Below are positions 50,201 through 63,800 of a stretch of DNA of 64,000 bases, piece after piece. Both the position numbers and the translations under genes were made by a program. How positions within the stretch are numbered: position 1 is the first letter of the stretch; each line of letters starts with the position of its first letter. Under the pieces are notes generated by a model. It made no database searches, had not been told where the DNA came from, and saw only the letters and a list, made by a program, of their open reading frames with translations. The stretch covers positions 232,958 to 296,957 of the forward strand of contig CANXME010002308.1 in the NCBI GenBank assembly GCA_948144175.1. Reading direction: 5' to 3'. The stretch is from Closterium sp. NIES-65. Its lineage: Eukaryota; Streptophyta; Zygnematophyceae; Desmidiales; Closteriaceae.

Positions 50201-52900
50201 GATGTGGACATGGACGTGGACGTGGTCGTGGATGTGGACGTGGACGTAGACGTGGACGTGGTCGTGGACGTGGACGTGGACGTGGTCGTGGTCGCGGACG
50301 TGGACGTGGACGTGGACGTAGACGTGGACTTGGACGTAGACCTGGACCTGGACGTGGACGTGGACGTGGTCGTGGACGTGGACGTGGACCTGGACGTGGA
50401 CGTGGACGTGGACCTGGACGTGGACGTGGACGTGGACGTGGAACGGTCGTGGACGTGGACGTGGAGGTGGACGTGGACGTGGACGTGGTCGTGGACGTGG
50501 ACGTAGACGTGGAAGTGGACGTGGACCTGGACCTGGACGTGGACGTGGAGGTGGACGTGGACTTGGACGTGGACGTGGTCGTGGACGTGGACGTGGACGT
50601 GGACGTGGACGTGGTCGTGGAGGTGGACGTGGACGTGGACGTAAACGTGGTCGTGGACGTGGACGTGGACTTGGACCTGGACGTGGACGTGGAGGTGGAC
50701 GTGGACCTGGACGTGGCATGGACTTGGACGAGGACATGGACGTCGACGTGGACGTGGTCGTGGACGTGGACGTGGTTGGGGACGTGGACTTGGACGTGTA
50801 CGTGGTCGTGGACCTGGACGTGGACGTGGACGTGGACCTGGACCTGGACGTGGACGTGGACGTGGACGTGGTCGTGGACGTGGACGTGGACGTGGACATG
50901 GACGTGGTCGTGGACGTGGTCGTGAACGTGGACGTGGACGTGGACATGGACTTGGACGTGGACGTGGACGTGGACTTGGACGTGGACGTGGATGTGGACG
51001 TGGACCTGGACGTGGAAGTGGACGTGGACGCGGACGTGGACGTGGACGTGGTCGTGGACGTGGACGTGGACGTGGAGGATTTGGACGTGGACGTGGACGT
51101 GGACGTGGATGTGGACGTTGACGTGGACGTGGTCGTGGACGTGGACGTGGACTTGGACGTGGACGTGGACGTGGACGAGGACGTGGACGTGGACGTGGAC
51201 GTGGTCGTGGACGTGGACGTTGATGTGCACGTGGACCAGGACGTGGACCTGGACGTGGTCGTGGACTTGGACGTGGACGTGGACTTGGACGTGGACATGG
51301 ACGTGGACGTGGACGTGGACCTGGACGTGGACGTGGACGTGGTCGTGGACGAGGTCGTGGACGTGGACGTGGACGTGGACTTGGACTTGGACGTGGACGT
51401 GTATGTGGACGTGGACGTGGACGTGGTCGTGGACGTGGACGTGGACGTGGTCGTGGACGTGGACGTGGACGTGGACGTGGACCTTGACGTGGACCTGGAC
51501 GTGGACGTGGTTGTGGACGTGGTCCTGGACGTGGACGTGGACGTGGACGTGGTCGTGGACGTGGACGTGGTCGTGGACGTGGACGTGGATGTGTACGTGG
51601 ACGTGGACCTGGACGTGGACGTGGACGTGGACGTGGTCGTGGATGTGGACGTGGTTTTGGACGTGGACGTGGTCCTGGATGTGGACATGGACGTGGACCT
51701 GGACCTGGACGTGGAGGTGGACGTGGACCTGGACGTGGACTTGGACGTGGACGTGGACGTGGACGTGTACGTGGTTGTGGACGTGGACGTGGACGTGGAC
51801 GTAGTCGTGGACGTGGACGTGGACGTGGACGTGGTCATGGACGTGGACGTGGACGTCGACCTGGACGTGGTCGTGGACGTGGACGTGGACGTGGACATGG
51901 ACGTGGACGTGGTCGTGGACATGGACGTGAACGTGGACGTGGACGTTGACGTGGACTTGGACGTGGACCAGGACGTGGACATGGACGTGGACGTGGTTGT
52001 GGACGTGGACGTGGTCGTGAACGTGGACGTGGACGTTGACGTGGACTTGGACGTGGACCAGGACGTGGACATAGACGTGGACATGGACGTGGACGTGGAT
52101 GTGGTCATGGACCTGGACGTAGACCTGGACGTGGTCGTGGACGAGGTCGTGGACGTGGACGTGGACGTGGTCGTGGACGTGGACGTGGACGTGGACGTGG
52201 ACGTGGACGTGGGATGGACGTGGTCGTGGACGTGGACGTGGACCTGGACGTGGACGTGGACATGGTCCTGGACGTGGACGTGGACGTGGACGTGGTCGTT
52301 GACGTGGACGTGGATGTGGATGTGGACCTGGACGTGGACGTGGACCTCGACGTGGACGTGGACGTGGACGTGGTCGTGGACGTGGTTGTGGACCTAGACC
52401 TGGACGTGGTCCTGGACGTGGACGTGGACGTGGACGTGGACCTGGACGTGGACGTGGAGGTGGACGTGGACCTGGACGTGGACTTGGACGTAGACGTGGA
52501 CGTGGACGTGGACGTGGACGTGGTTGTGGACTAGACTTGGACGTGGACGTGGTCGTGGACGTGGACGTGGTCGTGGACGTGGACGTGGACGTGGTCGTGG
52601 ACGTGGACGTGGACGTGGTCGTGGACGTGGACGTGGTCGTGGACGTGGTCGTGGACGTGGACGTGGACGTGGACGTGGACATGGACATGGACGTGTTCGT
52701 GGTCGTGGACGTGGACGTGGACGTGGACGTGGTCGTAAACGTGGACGTGGACATTGACGTGGACATAGACGTGGACGTGGACGTGGACGTGGTCGTGGAC
52801 GTGGACGTGGACGTGGACGTGGAAAGGTCGTGGATGTGGACGTGGACGTGGACCTGGACCTGGACGTGGACGTGTACCTGGACGTGGACGTGGACTTGGA
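44200..52900 (+). repeat. 4.0-kb higher-order repeat, about two copies
   Basis: Paired words are GTGCTCGTGG (46,107/50,193), GGAAAGGTCG with GGAACGGTCG (46,421/50,441), GGAGGATTTGG (47,074/51,075), GGTTTTGG (offset 4,043) and GGCATGGACG or GGGATGGACG followed by GTGGTCGTGG (48,279/52,214). Offsets are 3,935-4,086 bp. A 12-nt palindrome GTCGACGTCGAC lies at 44,484-44,495. The left boundary is not sharp. Confidence 0.75.
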
Positions 52901-54990
52901 CGTGGACGTAGACATTGACGTGGACGTGGAGGACGTGGACATGGACGTGGAGGACGTGGACGTAGACGTGGACGTCGACTTGGACGTGGACCTGGACGTG
53001 GACGTGGACCTGGACGTGGACGTGGACGTGGACGTGGTCGTGGACGTGGACGTGGACGTGGTCGTGGACGTGGATGTGGACGTGGACCTGGACGTGGACC
53101 TGGACGTGGTCGTGGACTTGGACGTGGACGTGGACTTGGACGTGGACGTGGACGTGGACGTGGACGTGGACGTGGACCTGGACGTGGACGTGGACGTGGT
53201 CGTGGACGAGGTCGTGGACGTGGACGTGGACGTGGACTTGGACTTGGACGTGGACGTGGATGTGGACGTGGACGTGGACGTGGTCGTGGACGTGGACGTG
53301 GACGTGGTCGTGGACGTGGACGTGGACGTTGACGTGGACCTGGACGTGGACGTGGACGTGGTTGTGGACGTGGTCGTGGACGTGGACGTGGACGTGGACG
53401 TGGTCGTGGACGTGGACGTGGATGTGTACCTGGACGTGGACGTGGACCTGGACGTGGACGTGGACGTGGACGTGGTCGTGGATGTGGACGTGGTTTTGGA
53501 CGTGGACGTGGTCCTGGATGTGGACATGGACGTGGACCTGGACCTGGACGTGGAGGTGGACGTGGACCTGGACGTGGACTTGGACGTGGACGTGGACGTG
53601 TACGTGCTTGTGGACGTGGACGTGGACGTGGACGTGGACGTAGTCGTGGACGTGGACGTGGACGTGGACGTGGTCATGGACGTGGACGTGGACGTCGACT
53701 TGGACGTGGTCGTGGACGTGGACGTGGACGTGGACATGGACGTGGACGTGGTCGTGGACATGGACGTGAACGTGGACGTGGACGTTGACGTGGACTTGGA
53801 CGTGGACCAGGACGTGGACATGGACGTGGACGTGGTTGTGGACGTGGACGTGGTCGTGAACGTGGACGTGGACGTTGACGTGGACTTGGACGTGGACCAG
53901 GACGTGGACATAGACGTGGACATGGACGTGGACGTGGACGTGGTCGTGGACCTGGACGTGGACCTGGACGTGGTCGTGGACGAGGTCGTGGACGTGGACG
54001 TGGACGTGGACGTGGACTTGGACTTGGACGTGGACGTGGATGTGGACGTGGACGTGGACGTGGTCGTGGACGTGGACGTGGTCGTGGTCGTGGACGTGGA
54101 CGTGGCATGGACGTGGTCGTGGACGTGGACGTGGACCTGGACGTGGACGTGGACATGGTCCTGGACGTGGACGTGGACGTGGACGTGGTCGTGGACGTGG
54201 ACGTGGATGTGGATGTGGACCTGGACGTGGACGTGGACCTCGACGTGGACGTGGACGTGGACGTGGACGTGGTCGTGGACGTGGACGTGGACCTAGACCT
54301 GGACGTGGTCCTGGACGTGGACGTGGACGTGGACGTGGACCTGGACGTGGACGTGGAGGTGGACGTGGACCTGGACGTGGACTTGGACGTAGACGTGGAC
54401 GTGGACGTGGACGTGGACGTGGTTGTGGACGTGGACTTGGACGTGGACGTGGTCGTGGACGTGGACGTGGTCGTGGACGTGGACGTGGACGTGGTCGTGG
54501 ACGTGGACGTGGACGTGGTCGTGGACGTGGACGTGGACGTGGTCGTGGACGTGGTCGTGGACGTGGACGTGGACGTGGACGTGGACGTGGACATGGACAT
54601 GGACGTGTTCGTGGTCGTGGACGTGGACGTGGACGTGGTCGTAAACGTGGACGTGGACATTGACGTGGACATAGACGTGGACGTGGACGTGGACGTGGAC
54701 GTGGTCGTGGACGTGGACGTGGACGTGGACGTGGAAAGGTCGTGGATGTGGACGTGGACGTGGACCTGGACCTGGACGTGGACGTGTACCTGGACGTGGA
54801 CGTGGACTTGGACGTGGACGTAGACATTGACGTGGACGTGGAGGACGTGGACATGGACGTGGAGGACGTGGACGTAGACGTGGACGTCGACTTGGACGTG
54901 GACCTGGACGTGGACGTGGACCTGGACGTGGACGTGGACGTGGACGTGGTCGTGGACGTGGACGTGGACGTGGTCGTAGACGTGGACGTG
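51000..54990 (+). repeat. 1.9-kb tandem duplication
   Basis: The words GGTTTTGG (51,654/53,493), the GGATGGACGTGG/GGCATGGACGTGG junction (52,214/54,107), and GTGTACCTGG with GACATTGACG (52,872/54,784) repeat at 1,839-1,912 bp. The unit overlaps the right part of the second 4.0-kb copy, so this is a later duplication within that copy. Confidence 0.8.
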
Positions 54991-55000
54991 GACCTTGACC

Positions 55001-58000
55001 TGGACGTGGACGTGGAGGTGGACGTGGACCTGGACGTGGACTTGGACGTGGACGTGGACGTGGACGTGGTCGTGGACGTGGACGTGGACGTGGACGTGGA
55101 CGTGGTCGTGGACATGGACGTGGAGGTGGACGTGGTCGTGGACGTGGACGTGGACATGGACGTGGACGTGGACATGGACGTGGTCGTGGACGTGGACGTG
55201 GTCGTGGACGTGGACGTGGACATGTACATGGACGTGGACGTGGTCGTGGACGTGGATGTGGACGTGGACGTGGTCGTGAACGTGGACGTGGACGTTGACG
55301 TGGACTTGGACGTGGACCAGGACGTGGACATAGACGTGGACGTGGACGTGGACGTGGTCGTGGACGTGGACGTGGTCGTGGACGTGGACGTGGTCGTGGA
55401 CCTGGACGTGGACGTGGACTTGGACGTGGACGTGGACTTTGACGTGCACGTGGACGTGTAGGACGTGGACGTGGACATGGACTTGGACATGGACCTGGAC
55501 GTGGACGCGGACTTGGACATGGACGTGGACCTGGACCTGGACGTGGATGTGGACGTGGACGTGGACTTGGACGTGGACCTGGACGTGGACGCGGACGTGG
55601 ACCTGGATCTGGACCTGGACGTGGATGTGGACGTGGACGTGGACGTGGATGGGATGTGGACGTGGACGTGGACGTGGACGTGGACGTAGAGGTGGATGTG
55701 GACGTGGACGTGGACGTGGACGTGGAGGTGGATGTGGACGTGGACGTGGACGTGGACGTGGTTGTGGACGTGGACGTCGACGTGGACGTGGATCTGGACC
55801 TGGACGTGGACGTGGAGGTGGATGTGGACCTGGACGTGGACGTAGACGTAGACAAGGACGTGGTCGTGAACGTGGACATGGACGTAAATCTGGACGTGGA
55901 CGTGGAGGTGGACGTGGACCTGGACGTGGACATGGACTTGGACGTGGACGTGGACGTGGACGTGGTCGTGGACGTGGACGTGGACGTGGTCGTGGACCTG
56001 GACGTGGTCGTGGACGTGGATGTGGACGTGGACCTCGACATGGACGTGGACGTGGACATGGATGTGGACCTGGACGTGGACGTGGACGTGGATGTGGACG
56101 TGGACGTGGTTGTGGACGTGGAAGTGGACGTGGACGTGGACGTGGACGTGGTCGTGGACGTGGACGTGGACGTGGACGTAAACCTGGATGTGGACGTGGA
56201 GGAGGACGTGGACCTGGACGTGGACTTGGACGTGGACATGGACAAGGACGTGGTCGTGGACGTGAACGTGGATGTGGACGTGGTCATGGACGTGGACGTG
56301 GTCGTGGACGTGGACGTGGACGTGGACCTCGACATGGACGTGGACGTGGACGTGGACTTGGACGTGGACGTGGACGTGGACGTGGTCGTGGACGTGGACG
56401 TGGACGTGGACGTGGTCGTGGACGTGGACGTGGACATGGACGTGGACGTGGACTTGGACGTGGACGTGGACGTGGGTTTGGACGTGGACCTGGACCTCGA
56501 CGTGGACGTGCACGTGGACGTGGACGTGGACGTGGACGTGGCAAGGACGTGGACCTGGACGTGGTCGAAGACGTGGACGTGGACATGGAGGACGTGGACG
56601 TGGATGTGGACGTGGTCGTGGACGTGGACGTGGACGTGGAGGTGGACGTGAACGTGGACTTGGATGTGGACGTGGACCTGAACGTGGACCTGGACGTGAA
56701 CGTGGACGTGGACGTGGACGTGGACTTGGACGTGGACGTGGATATGGACGTGGACGTGTTCGTGGATGTGGACGTGGACGTGGACGTGGTCGTGGACGTG
56801 GACGTAGACGTGTACGTGGACGTGGTCGTGGACGTGGACGTGGACGTGGACCTGGACGTGGACGTGGACGTGGACGTGGTTGTGGACGTGGACGTGGATT
56901 TGGACGTGGACGTGGACTTGGACGTGGACGTGGACGTGGACGTGGTCCTGGACGTGGACGTGGACGTGGACGTGGACTTGGACGTGGATGTGGACGTGGA
57001 CGTGGAGGTGGACGTGGACCTGGACGTGGACTTGGACGTGGACGTGGACGTGGACGTGGTCGTGGACGTGGACGTGGACGTGGACGTGGACGTGGTCGTG
57101 GACATGGACGTGGAGGTGGACGTGGTCGTGGACGTGGACGTGGACATGGACGTGGACGTGGACATGGACGTGGTCGTGGACGTGGACGTGGTCGTGGACG
57201 TGGACGTGGACATGTACATGGACGTGGACGTGGTCGTGGACGTGGATGTGGACGTGGACGTGGTCGTGAACGTGGACGTGGACGTTGACGTGGACTTGGA
57301 CGTGGACCAGGACGTGGACATAGACGTGGACGTGGACGTGGACGTGGTCGTGGACGTGGACGTGGTCGTGGACGTGGACGTGGTCGTGGACCTGGACGTG
57401 GACGTGGACTTGGACGTGGACGTGGACTTTGACGTGCACGTGGACGTGTAGGACGTGGACGTGGACATGGACTTGGACATGGACCTGGACGTGGACGCGG
57501 ACTTGGACATGGACGTGGACCTGGACCTGGACGTGGATGTGGACGTGGACGTGGACTTGGACGTGGACCTGGACGTGGACGCGGACGTGGACCTGGATCT
57601 GGACCTGGACGTGGATGTGGACGTGGACGTGGACGTGGATGGGATGTGGACGTGGACGTGGACGTGGACGTGGACGTAGAGGTGGATGTGGACGTGGACG
57701 TGGACGTGGACGTGGAGGTGGATGTGGACGTGGACGTGGACGTGGACGTGGTTGTGGACGTGGACGTCGACGTGGACGTGGATCTGGACCTGGACGTGGA
57801 CGTGGAGGTGGATGTGGACCTGGACGTGGACGTAGACGTAGACAAGGACGTGGTCGTGAACGTGGACATGGACGTAAATCTGGACGTGGACGTGGAGGTG
57901 GACGTGGACCTGGACGTGGACATGGACTTGGACGTGGACGTGGACGTGGACGTGGTCGTGGACGTGGACGTGGACGTGGTCGTGGACCTGGACGTGGTCG

Positions 58001-58995
58001 TGGACGTGGATGTGGACGTGGACCTCGACATGGACGTGGACGTGGACATGGATGTGGACCTGGACGTGGACGTGGACGTGGATGTGGACGTGGACGTGGT
58101 TGTGGACGTGGAAGTGGACGTGGACGTGGACGTGGACGTGGTCGTGGACGTGGACGTGGACGTGGACGTAAACCTGGATGTGGACGTGGAGGAGGACGTG
58201 GACCTGGACGTGGACTTGGACGTGGACATGGACAAGGACGTGGTCGTGGACGTGAACGTGGATGTGGACGTGGTCATGGACGTGGACGTGGTCGTGGACG
58301 TGGACGTGGACGTGGACCTCGACATGGACGTGGACGTGGACGTGGACTTGGACGTGGACGTGGACGTGGACGTGGTCGTGGACGTGGACGTGGACGTGGA
58401 CGTGGTCGTGGACGTGGACGTGGACATGGACGTGGACGTGGACTTGGACGTGGACGTGGACGTGGGTTTGGACGTGGACCTGGACCTCGACGTGGACGTG
58501 CACGTGGACGTGGACGTGGACGTGGACGTGGCAAGGACGTGGACCTGGACGTGGTCGAAGACGTGGACGTGGACATGGAGGACGTGGACGTGGATGTGGA
58601 CGTGGTCGTGGACGTGGACGTGGACGTGGAGGTGGACGTGAACGTGGACTTGGATGTGGACGTGGACCTGAACGTGGACCTGGACGTGAACGTGGACGTG
58701 GACGTGGACGTGGACTTGGACGTGGACGTGGATATGGACGTGGACGTGTTCGTGGATGTGGACGTGGACGTGGACGTGGTCGTGGACGTGGACGTAGACG
58801 TGTACGTGGACGTGGTCGTGGACGTGGACGTGGACGTGGACGTGGACCTGGACGTGGACGTGGACGTGGACGTGGTTGTGGACGTGGACGTGGATTTGGA
58901 CGTGGACGTGGACTTGGACGTGGACGTGGACGTGGACGTGGTCCTGGACGTGGACGTGGACGTGGACGTGGACTTGGACGTGGATGTGGACGTGG
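55001..58995 (+). repeat. 1,990-bp tandem duplication, essentially identical copies
   Basis: From 55,001 and 56,991 the sequence reads the same for about 1.85 kb, including all rare words: GGACTTTGACGTGCACG, GTGTAGGACG, GGACGCGGACTTGG, GGATGGGATGTGG, GACAAGGACGTGG, GTAAATCTGG, GGGTTTGG and GGTCGAAGACG. The 331-codon frame that happens to lie across 55,656 and 57,646 translates identically. The first difference I find is one extra hexamer near 58,835. Before 55,001 the flanks differ. This is the most recent amplification in the window, unless it is an assembly artefact. Confidence 0.9.
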
Positions 58996-61900
58996 ACGTT
59001 GACGTGGACGTGGAGGACGTGGACGTGGACGTGGACGTGGCAAGGACGTGGACCTGGACGTGGTCGTGGACGTGGATGTGGACGTGGACGTGGAGGACGT
59101 GGACGTGGACGTGGTCGTGGACGTGGACGTGGACTTGGACGTGGACTTGGACCTGGACGTGGACCTGGACGTGGACGTGGACGTGAACCTAGACGTGGAC
59201 GAGGACGTAAACGTGGACGTGGACCTGGACGTGGACTTGGACGTGGACTTGGACGTGGACGTGGACGTGGTCGTGCACGTGGACGTAGACGTGGACATGG
59301 ACTTGGACTTGGACGTGGACGTGGATGTGGACGTGGACGTGGACCTGGACCTGGACGTGGACCTGGACTTGGACGTGGACTTGGACGTGGACGTGGACGT
59401 GGTCGTGGACGTGGACGTGGACCTGGACGTGGACTGACGTGGTCGTGGACGTGGACGTGGACGTGGAGGACGTAGACGTGGACGTGGATGTGGCAAGGAC
59501 GTGGACCTGGACGTGGTCGTGGACGTGGACGTGGACGTGGAGGACGTGGACGTGGACTGACGTGGACCTGGACGTGGACCTGGACATGGACGTGGACGTG
59601 GACCTGGACGTGGACGTAGACGTGGACGTGGACGTGGACGTGGACCTGGACGTGGACTTGGACGTGGACTTGGACGTGGACTTGGACGTGGACATGGACG
59701 TGGAGGACGTGGACGTGGACGTGGAGGACGTGGACGTGGACGTGGCAAGGACGTGGACCTGGACGTGGTTGTGGACGTGGACGTGGACGTGGACATGGAG
59801 GACGTGGACTTGGACGTGGACGTGGACGTGGTCGTGGACATGGACGTGGACGTGGAGGTGGACTTGAACGTGGACTTGGACGTGGACGTGGACGTGGATC
59901 TTGACGTGGACCTGGACGTGGACGTGGACGTGGACCTGGACATGGACGTGGACGTGGACGTGTTCGTGGACGTGGACATAGACGTGGACTTGGACGTGGA
60001 CCTGGACCTGGACCTGGACATGGACTTGGACGTGGACGTGGACGTGGTTGTGGACGTGGACCTGGACGTGGACGTGGACGTGGTCGTGGACGTGGACGTG
60101 GACGTGGAAAGGTCGTGGACGTGGACGTGGACGTGGACGTGGACCTGGACCTGGACGTGGATGTGGACGTGTACCTAGACGTGGACGTGGACTTGGACGT
60201 GGACGTGGACATTGACGTGGACGTGGAGGACGTGGACGTGGACATGGAGGACGTGGACGTGGACGTGGACGTGGACTTGGACGTGGACCTGGACGTGGAC
60301 GCGGACGTGGACGTGGACGTGGACGTGGACGTGGACCTGGACGTGGACGTGGACGTGGACGTAGACGTGGATGGGATGTGGACGTGGACGTGGACGTGGA
60401 CGTGGACGTGGAGGTGGATGTGGACGTGGACGTGGACGTGGACGTGGACGTGGAGGTGGATGTGGACGTGGACGTGGACGTGGACGTGGACGTGGTTGTG
60501 GACGTGGACGTCGACGTGGACGTGGATCTGGACCTGGACGTGGAGGTGGAGGTAGACGTGGACCTGGACGTGGACGTGGACGTGGACATGGTCGTGAACG
60601 TGGACTTGGACGTAAACCTGGACGTGGACGTGGAGGTGGACGTGGACCTGGACGTGGACGTGGACTTGGACGTGGACGTGGACGTGGACGTGATCGTGGA
60701 CGTGGACGTGGACGTGGTCGTGGACGTGGACGTGGTCGTGGACGAGGACGTGGACGTGGATGTGGACCTCGACATGGACGTGGACGTGGACGTGGACATG
60801 GATGTGGACCTGGACCTGGACGTGGACGTGGACGTGGACGTGGTCGTGGACGTGGAAGTGGACGTGGACGTGGACGTGGACGTGGTCGTGGACGTGGACG
60901 TGGACGTAAACCTAGACGTGGACGTGGAGGTGGACGTGGACCTGGACGTGGACGTGGACTTGGACGTGGACGTGGACGTGGATGTGGACGTGGACGTGGA
61001 CGTGGACGTGGACGTGGTTGTGGACGTGGACGTCGACGTGGACGTGGATCTGGACCTGGACGTGGACGTGGAGGTGGACGTGGACCTGGACGTGGACGTG
61101 GACTTGGACGTGGACGTGGTCGTGAACGTAGACGTGGACGTAAATCTGGACGTGGACGTGGAGGTGGACGTGGACCTGGACTTGGACGTGGACTTGGACG
61201 TGGACGTGGACGTGGTCGTGGACGTGGACGTGGTCGTGGACGTGGACGTGGTCGTGGACGTGGACGTGGACGTGGACCTCGACATGGACGTGGACGTGGA
61301 CGTGGACATGGATGTGGACCTGGACGTGGACGTGGACGTGGACGTGGACGTGGACGTGGTCGTGGACGTGGAAGTGGACGTGGACGTGGACGTGGTCGTG
61401 GACGTGGACGTGGACGTGGACGTGGACGTAAACCTGGACGTGGACGTGGAGGAGGACGTGGACCTGGACGTGGACTTGGACGTGGACATGGACGTGGACG
61501 TGGTCGTGGACGTGGACGTGGACGTGGACTTGGTCATGGACGTGGACGTAGTTGTGGACGTGGACGTGGACGTGGACCTCGACATGGACGTGGACGTGGA
61601 CGTGGACTTGGACGTGGACGTGGACGTGGTCGTGGACGTGGACGAGGACGTGGACGTGGACGTGGTCGTGGACGTGGACGTGGACATGGACGTGGACGTG
61701 GACTTGGACGTGGACGTGGACGTGGACGTGGGTTTAGACGTGGACCTGGACCTCGACGTGGACATGGACGTGCACGTGGACGTGGACGTGGACGTGGACG
61801 TGGACGTGGCAAGGACGTGGACCTGGACGTGGTCGTGGACGTGGACGTGGATGTGGACATGGAGGACGTGGACGTGGACGTGGTCGTGGACGTGGACGTG

Positions 61901-63800
61901 GAGGTGGACGTGAACGTGGACTTGGATGTGGACGTGGACCTGAACGTGGACCTGGACGTGAACGTGGACGTCGACGTGGACGTGGACTTGGACGTGGACG
62001 TGGATATGGACGTGGACGTGTTCGTGGATGTGGACGTGGACGTGGACGTGGTCGTGGACGTGGACGTAGACGTGTACGTAGACGTGGTCGTGGACGTGGA
62101 CGTGGACGTGGACCTGGACGTGGACGTGGACGTGGACGTGGACGTGGTTGTGGACGTGGACGTGGACTTGGACGTGGACGTGGACTTGGACGTGGACGTG
62201 GACGTGGACGTGGACCTGGACGTGGACGTGGACGTGGACGTGGACTTGGACGTCGATGTGGACGTGGACGTTGACGTGGACGTGGAGGACGTGGACGTGG
62301 ACGTGGACGTGGCAAGGACGTGGACCTGGACGTGGTCGTGGACGTGGATGTGGACGTGGACATGGAGGACGTGGACGTGGACGTGGACGTGGTCGTGGAC
62401 GTGGACGTGGACGTGGACTTGGACGTGGACTTGGACCTGGACGTGGACCTGGACGTGGACATGGACGTGAACCTAGGAGTGGACGAGGACGTGAACGTGG
62501 ACGTGGACGTGGACGTGGACCTGGACGTGGACTTGGACGTGGACTTGGACGTGGACGTGGACGTGGTCGTGCACGTGGACGTGGACGTGGACATGGACTT
62601 GGACTTGGACGTGGACGTGGATGTGGACGTGGACGTGGACCTGGACCTGGACGTGGACCTGGACTTGGACGTGGACTTGGACGTGGACGTGGACGTGGAC
62701 GTGATCGTGGACGTGGACGTGGACCTAGATGTGGACGTGGACGTGGACGTGGTCGTGGACGTGGTTGTGGACGTGGACGTGGACGTGGACGTGGAGGACG
62801 TAGACGTGGACGTGGATGTGGCAAGGACGTGGACCTGGACGTGGTCGTGGACGTGGACGTGGACGTGGAGGACGTGGACGTGGACGTGGTCGTGGACGTG
62901 GACGTGGACTTGGACGTGGACTTGGACCTGGACGTGGACCTGGACATGGACGTGGACGTGGACCTGGACGTGGACGTGGACGTGGACGTGGACCTGGACG
63001 TGGACTTGGACGTAGACTTGGACGTGGACTTGGACGTGGACATGGAAGTGGAGGACGTGGACGTGGATGTGGAGGACGTGGACGTGGACGTGGCAAGGAC
63101 GTGGACCTGGACGTGGTTGTGGACGTGGACGTGGACGTGGACATGGAGGACGTGGACTTGGACGTGGACGTGGACGTGGTCGTGGACATGGACGTGGACG
63201 TGGAGGTGGACGTGAACGTGGACTTGGACGTGGACGTGGACGTGGATCTAGACGTGGACCTGGACGTGGACGTGGACGTGGACCTGGACATGGACGTGGA
63301 CGTGGACGTGGACGTGGTCGTGGACGTGGACATAGACGTGGACTTGGACGTGGACCTGGACCTGGACCTGGACGTGGACTTGGACGTGGACGTAGATGTG
63401 GACGTGGTTGTGGACGTGGACCTGGACGTGGACGTGGACGTGGTCGTGGACGTGGACGTGGACGTGGAAAGGTCGTGGACGTGGACGTGGACGTGGACGT
63501 GGACTTGGACCTGGACGTGGATGTGGACGTGTACCTAGACGTGGACTTGGACGTGGACGTGGACATTGACGTGGACGTTGACGTGGACTTGGACGTGGAC
63601 GTGGACGTGGACGTGGACGTGGACGTGGACGTGGACGTGGACGTGGACGTGGACGTGGACGTGGACGTGGACGTGGACGTGGACGTGGACGTGGACGTGG
63701 ACGTGGACGTGGACGTGGATTTGGACGTGGACTGGACGTCGATGTGGACGTGGACGTGGACGTGGACGTGGACGTGGACGTGGACGTGGACGTGGCAAGG
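56540..63800 (+). repeat. GGCAAGG-punctuated ~0.5-kb subunits and 3.3-kb repeat
   Basis: GGCAAGGACGTGGACCTGG occurs at 56,540, 58,530, 59,039, 59,492, 59,744, 61,808, 62,311, 62,820, 63,092 and 63,794. Three of the intervals are 503-509 bp. The series 58,530-59,744 is repeated as 61,808-63,092 at offsets of 3,278, 3,272, 3,328 and 3,348 bp, and GGAAAGGTCG recurs at 60,106/63,466 (3,360). So a 3.3-kb unit is itself made of ~0.5-kb subunits. Confidence 0.8.
63591..63719 (+). repeat. Longest perfect (GGACGT)n tract, 129 bp
   Basis: From 63,591 to 63,719 the hexamer repeats without any substitution, about 21 perfect units. Elsewhere perfect stretches rarely pass 10 units. It begins after a GACTTGG unit and ends at GGATTTGG. 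Confidence 0.9.
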
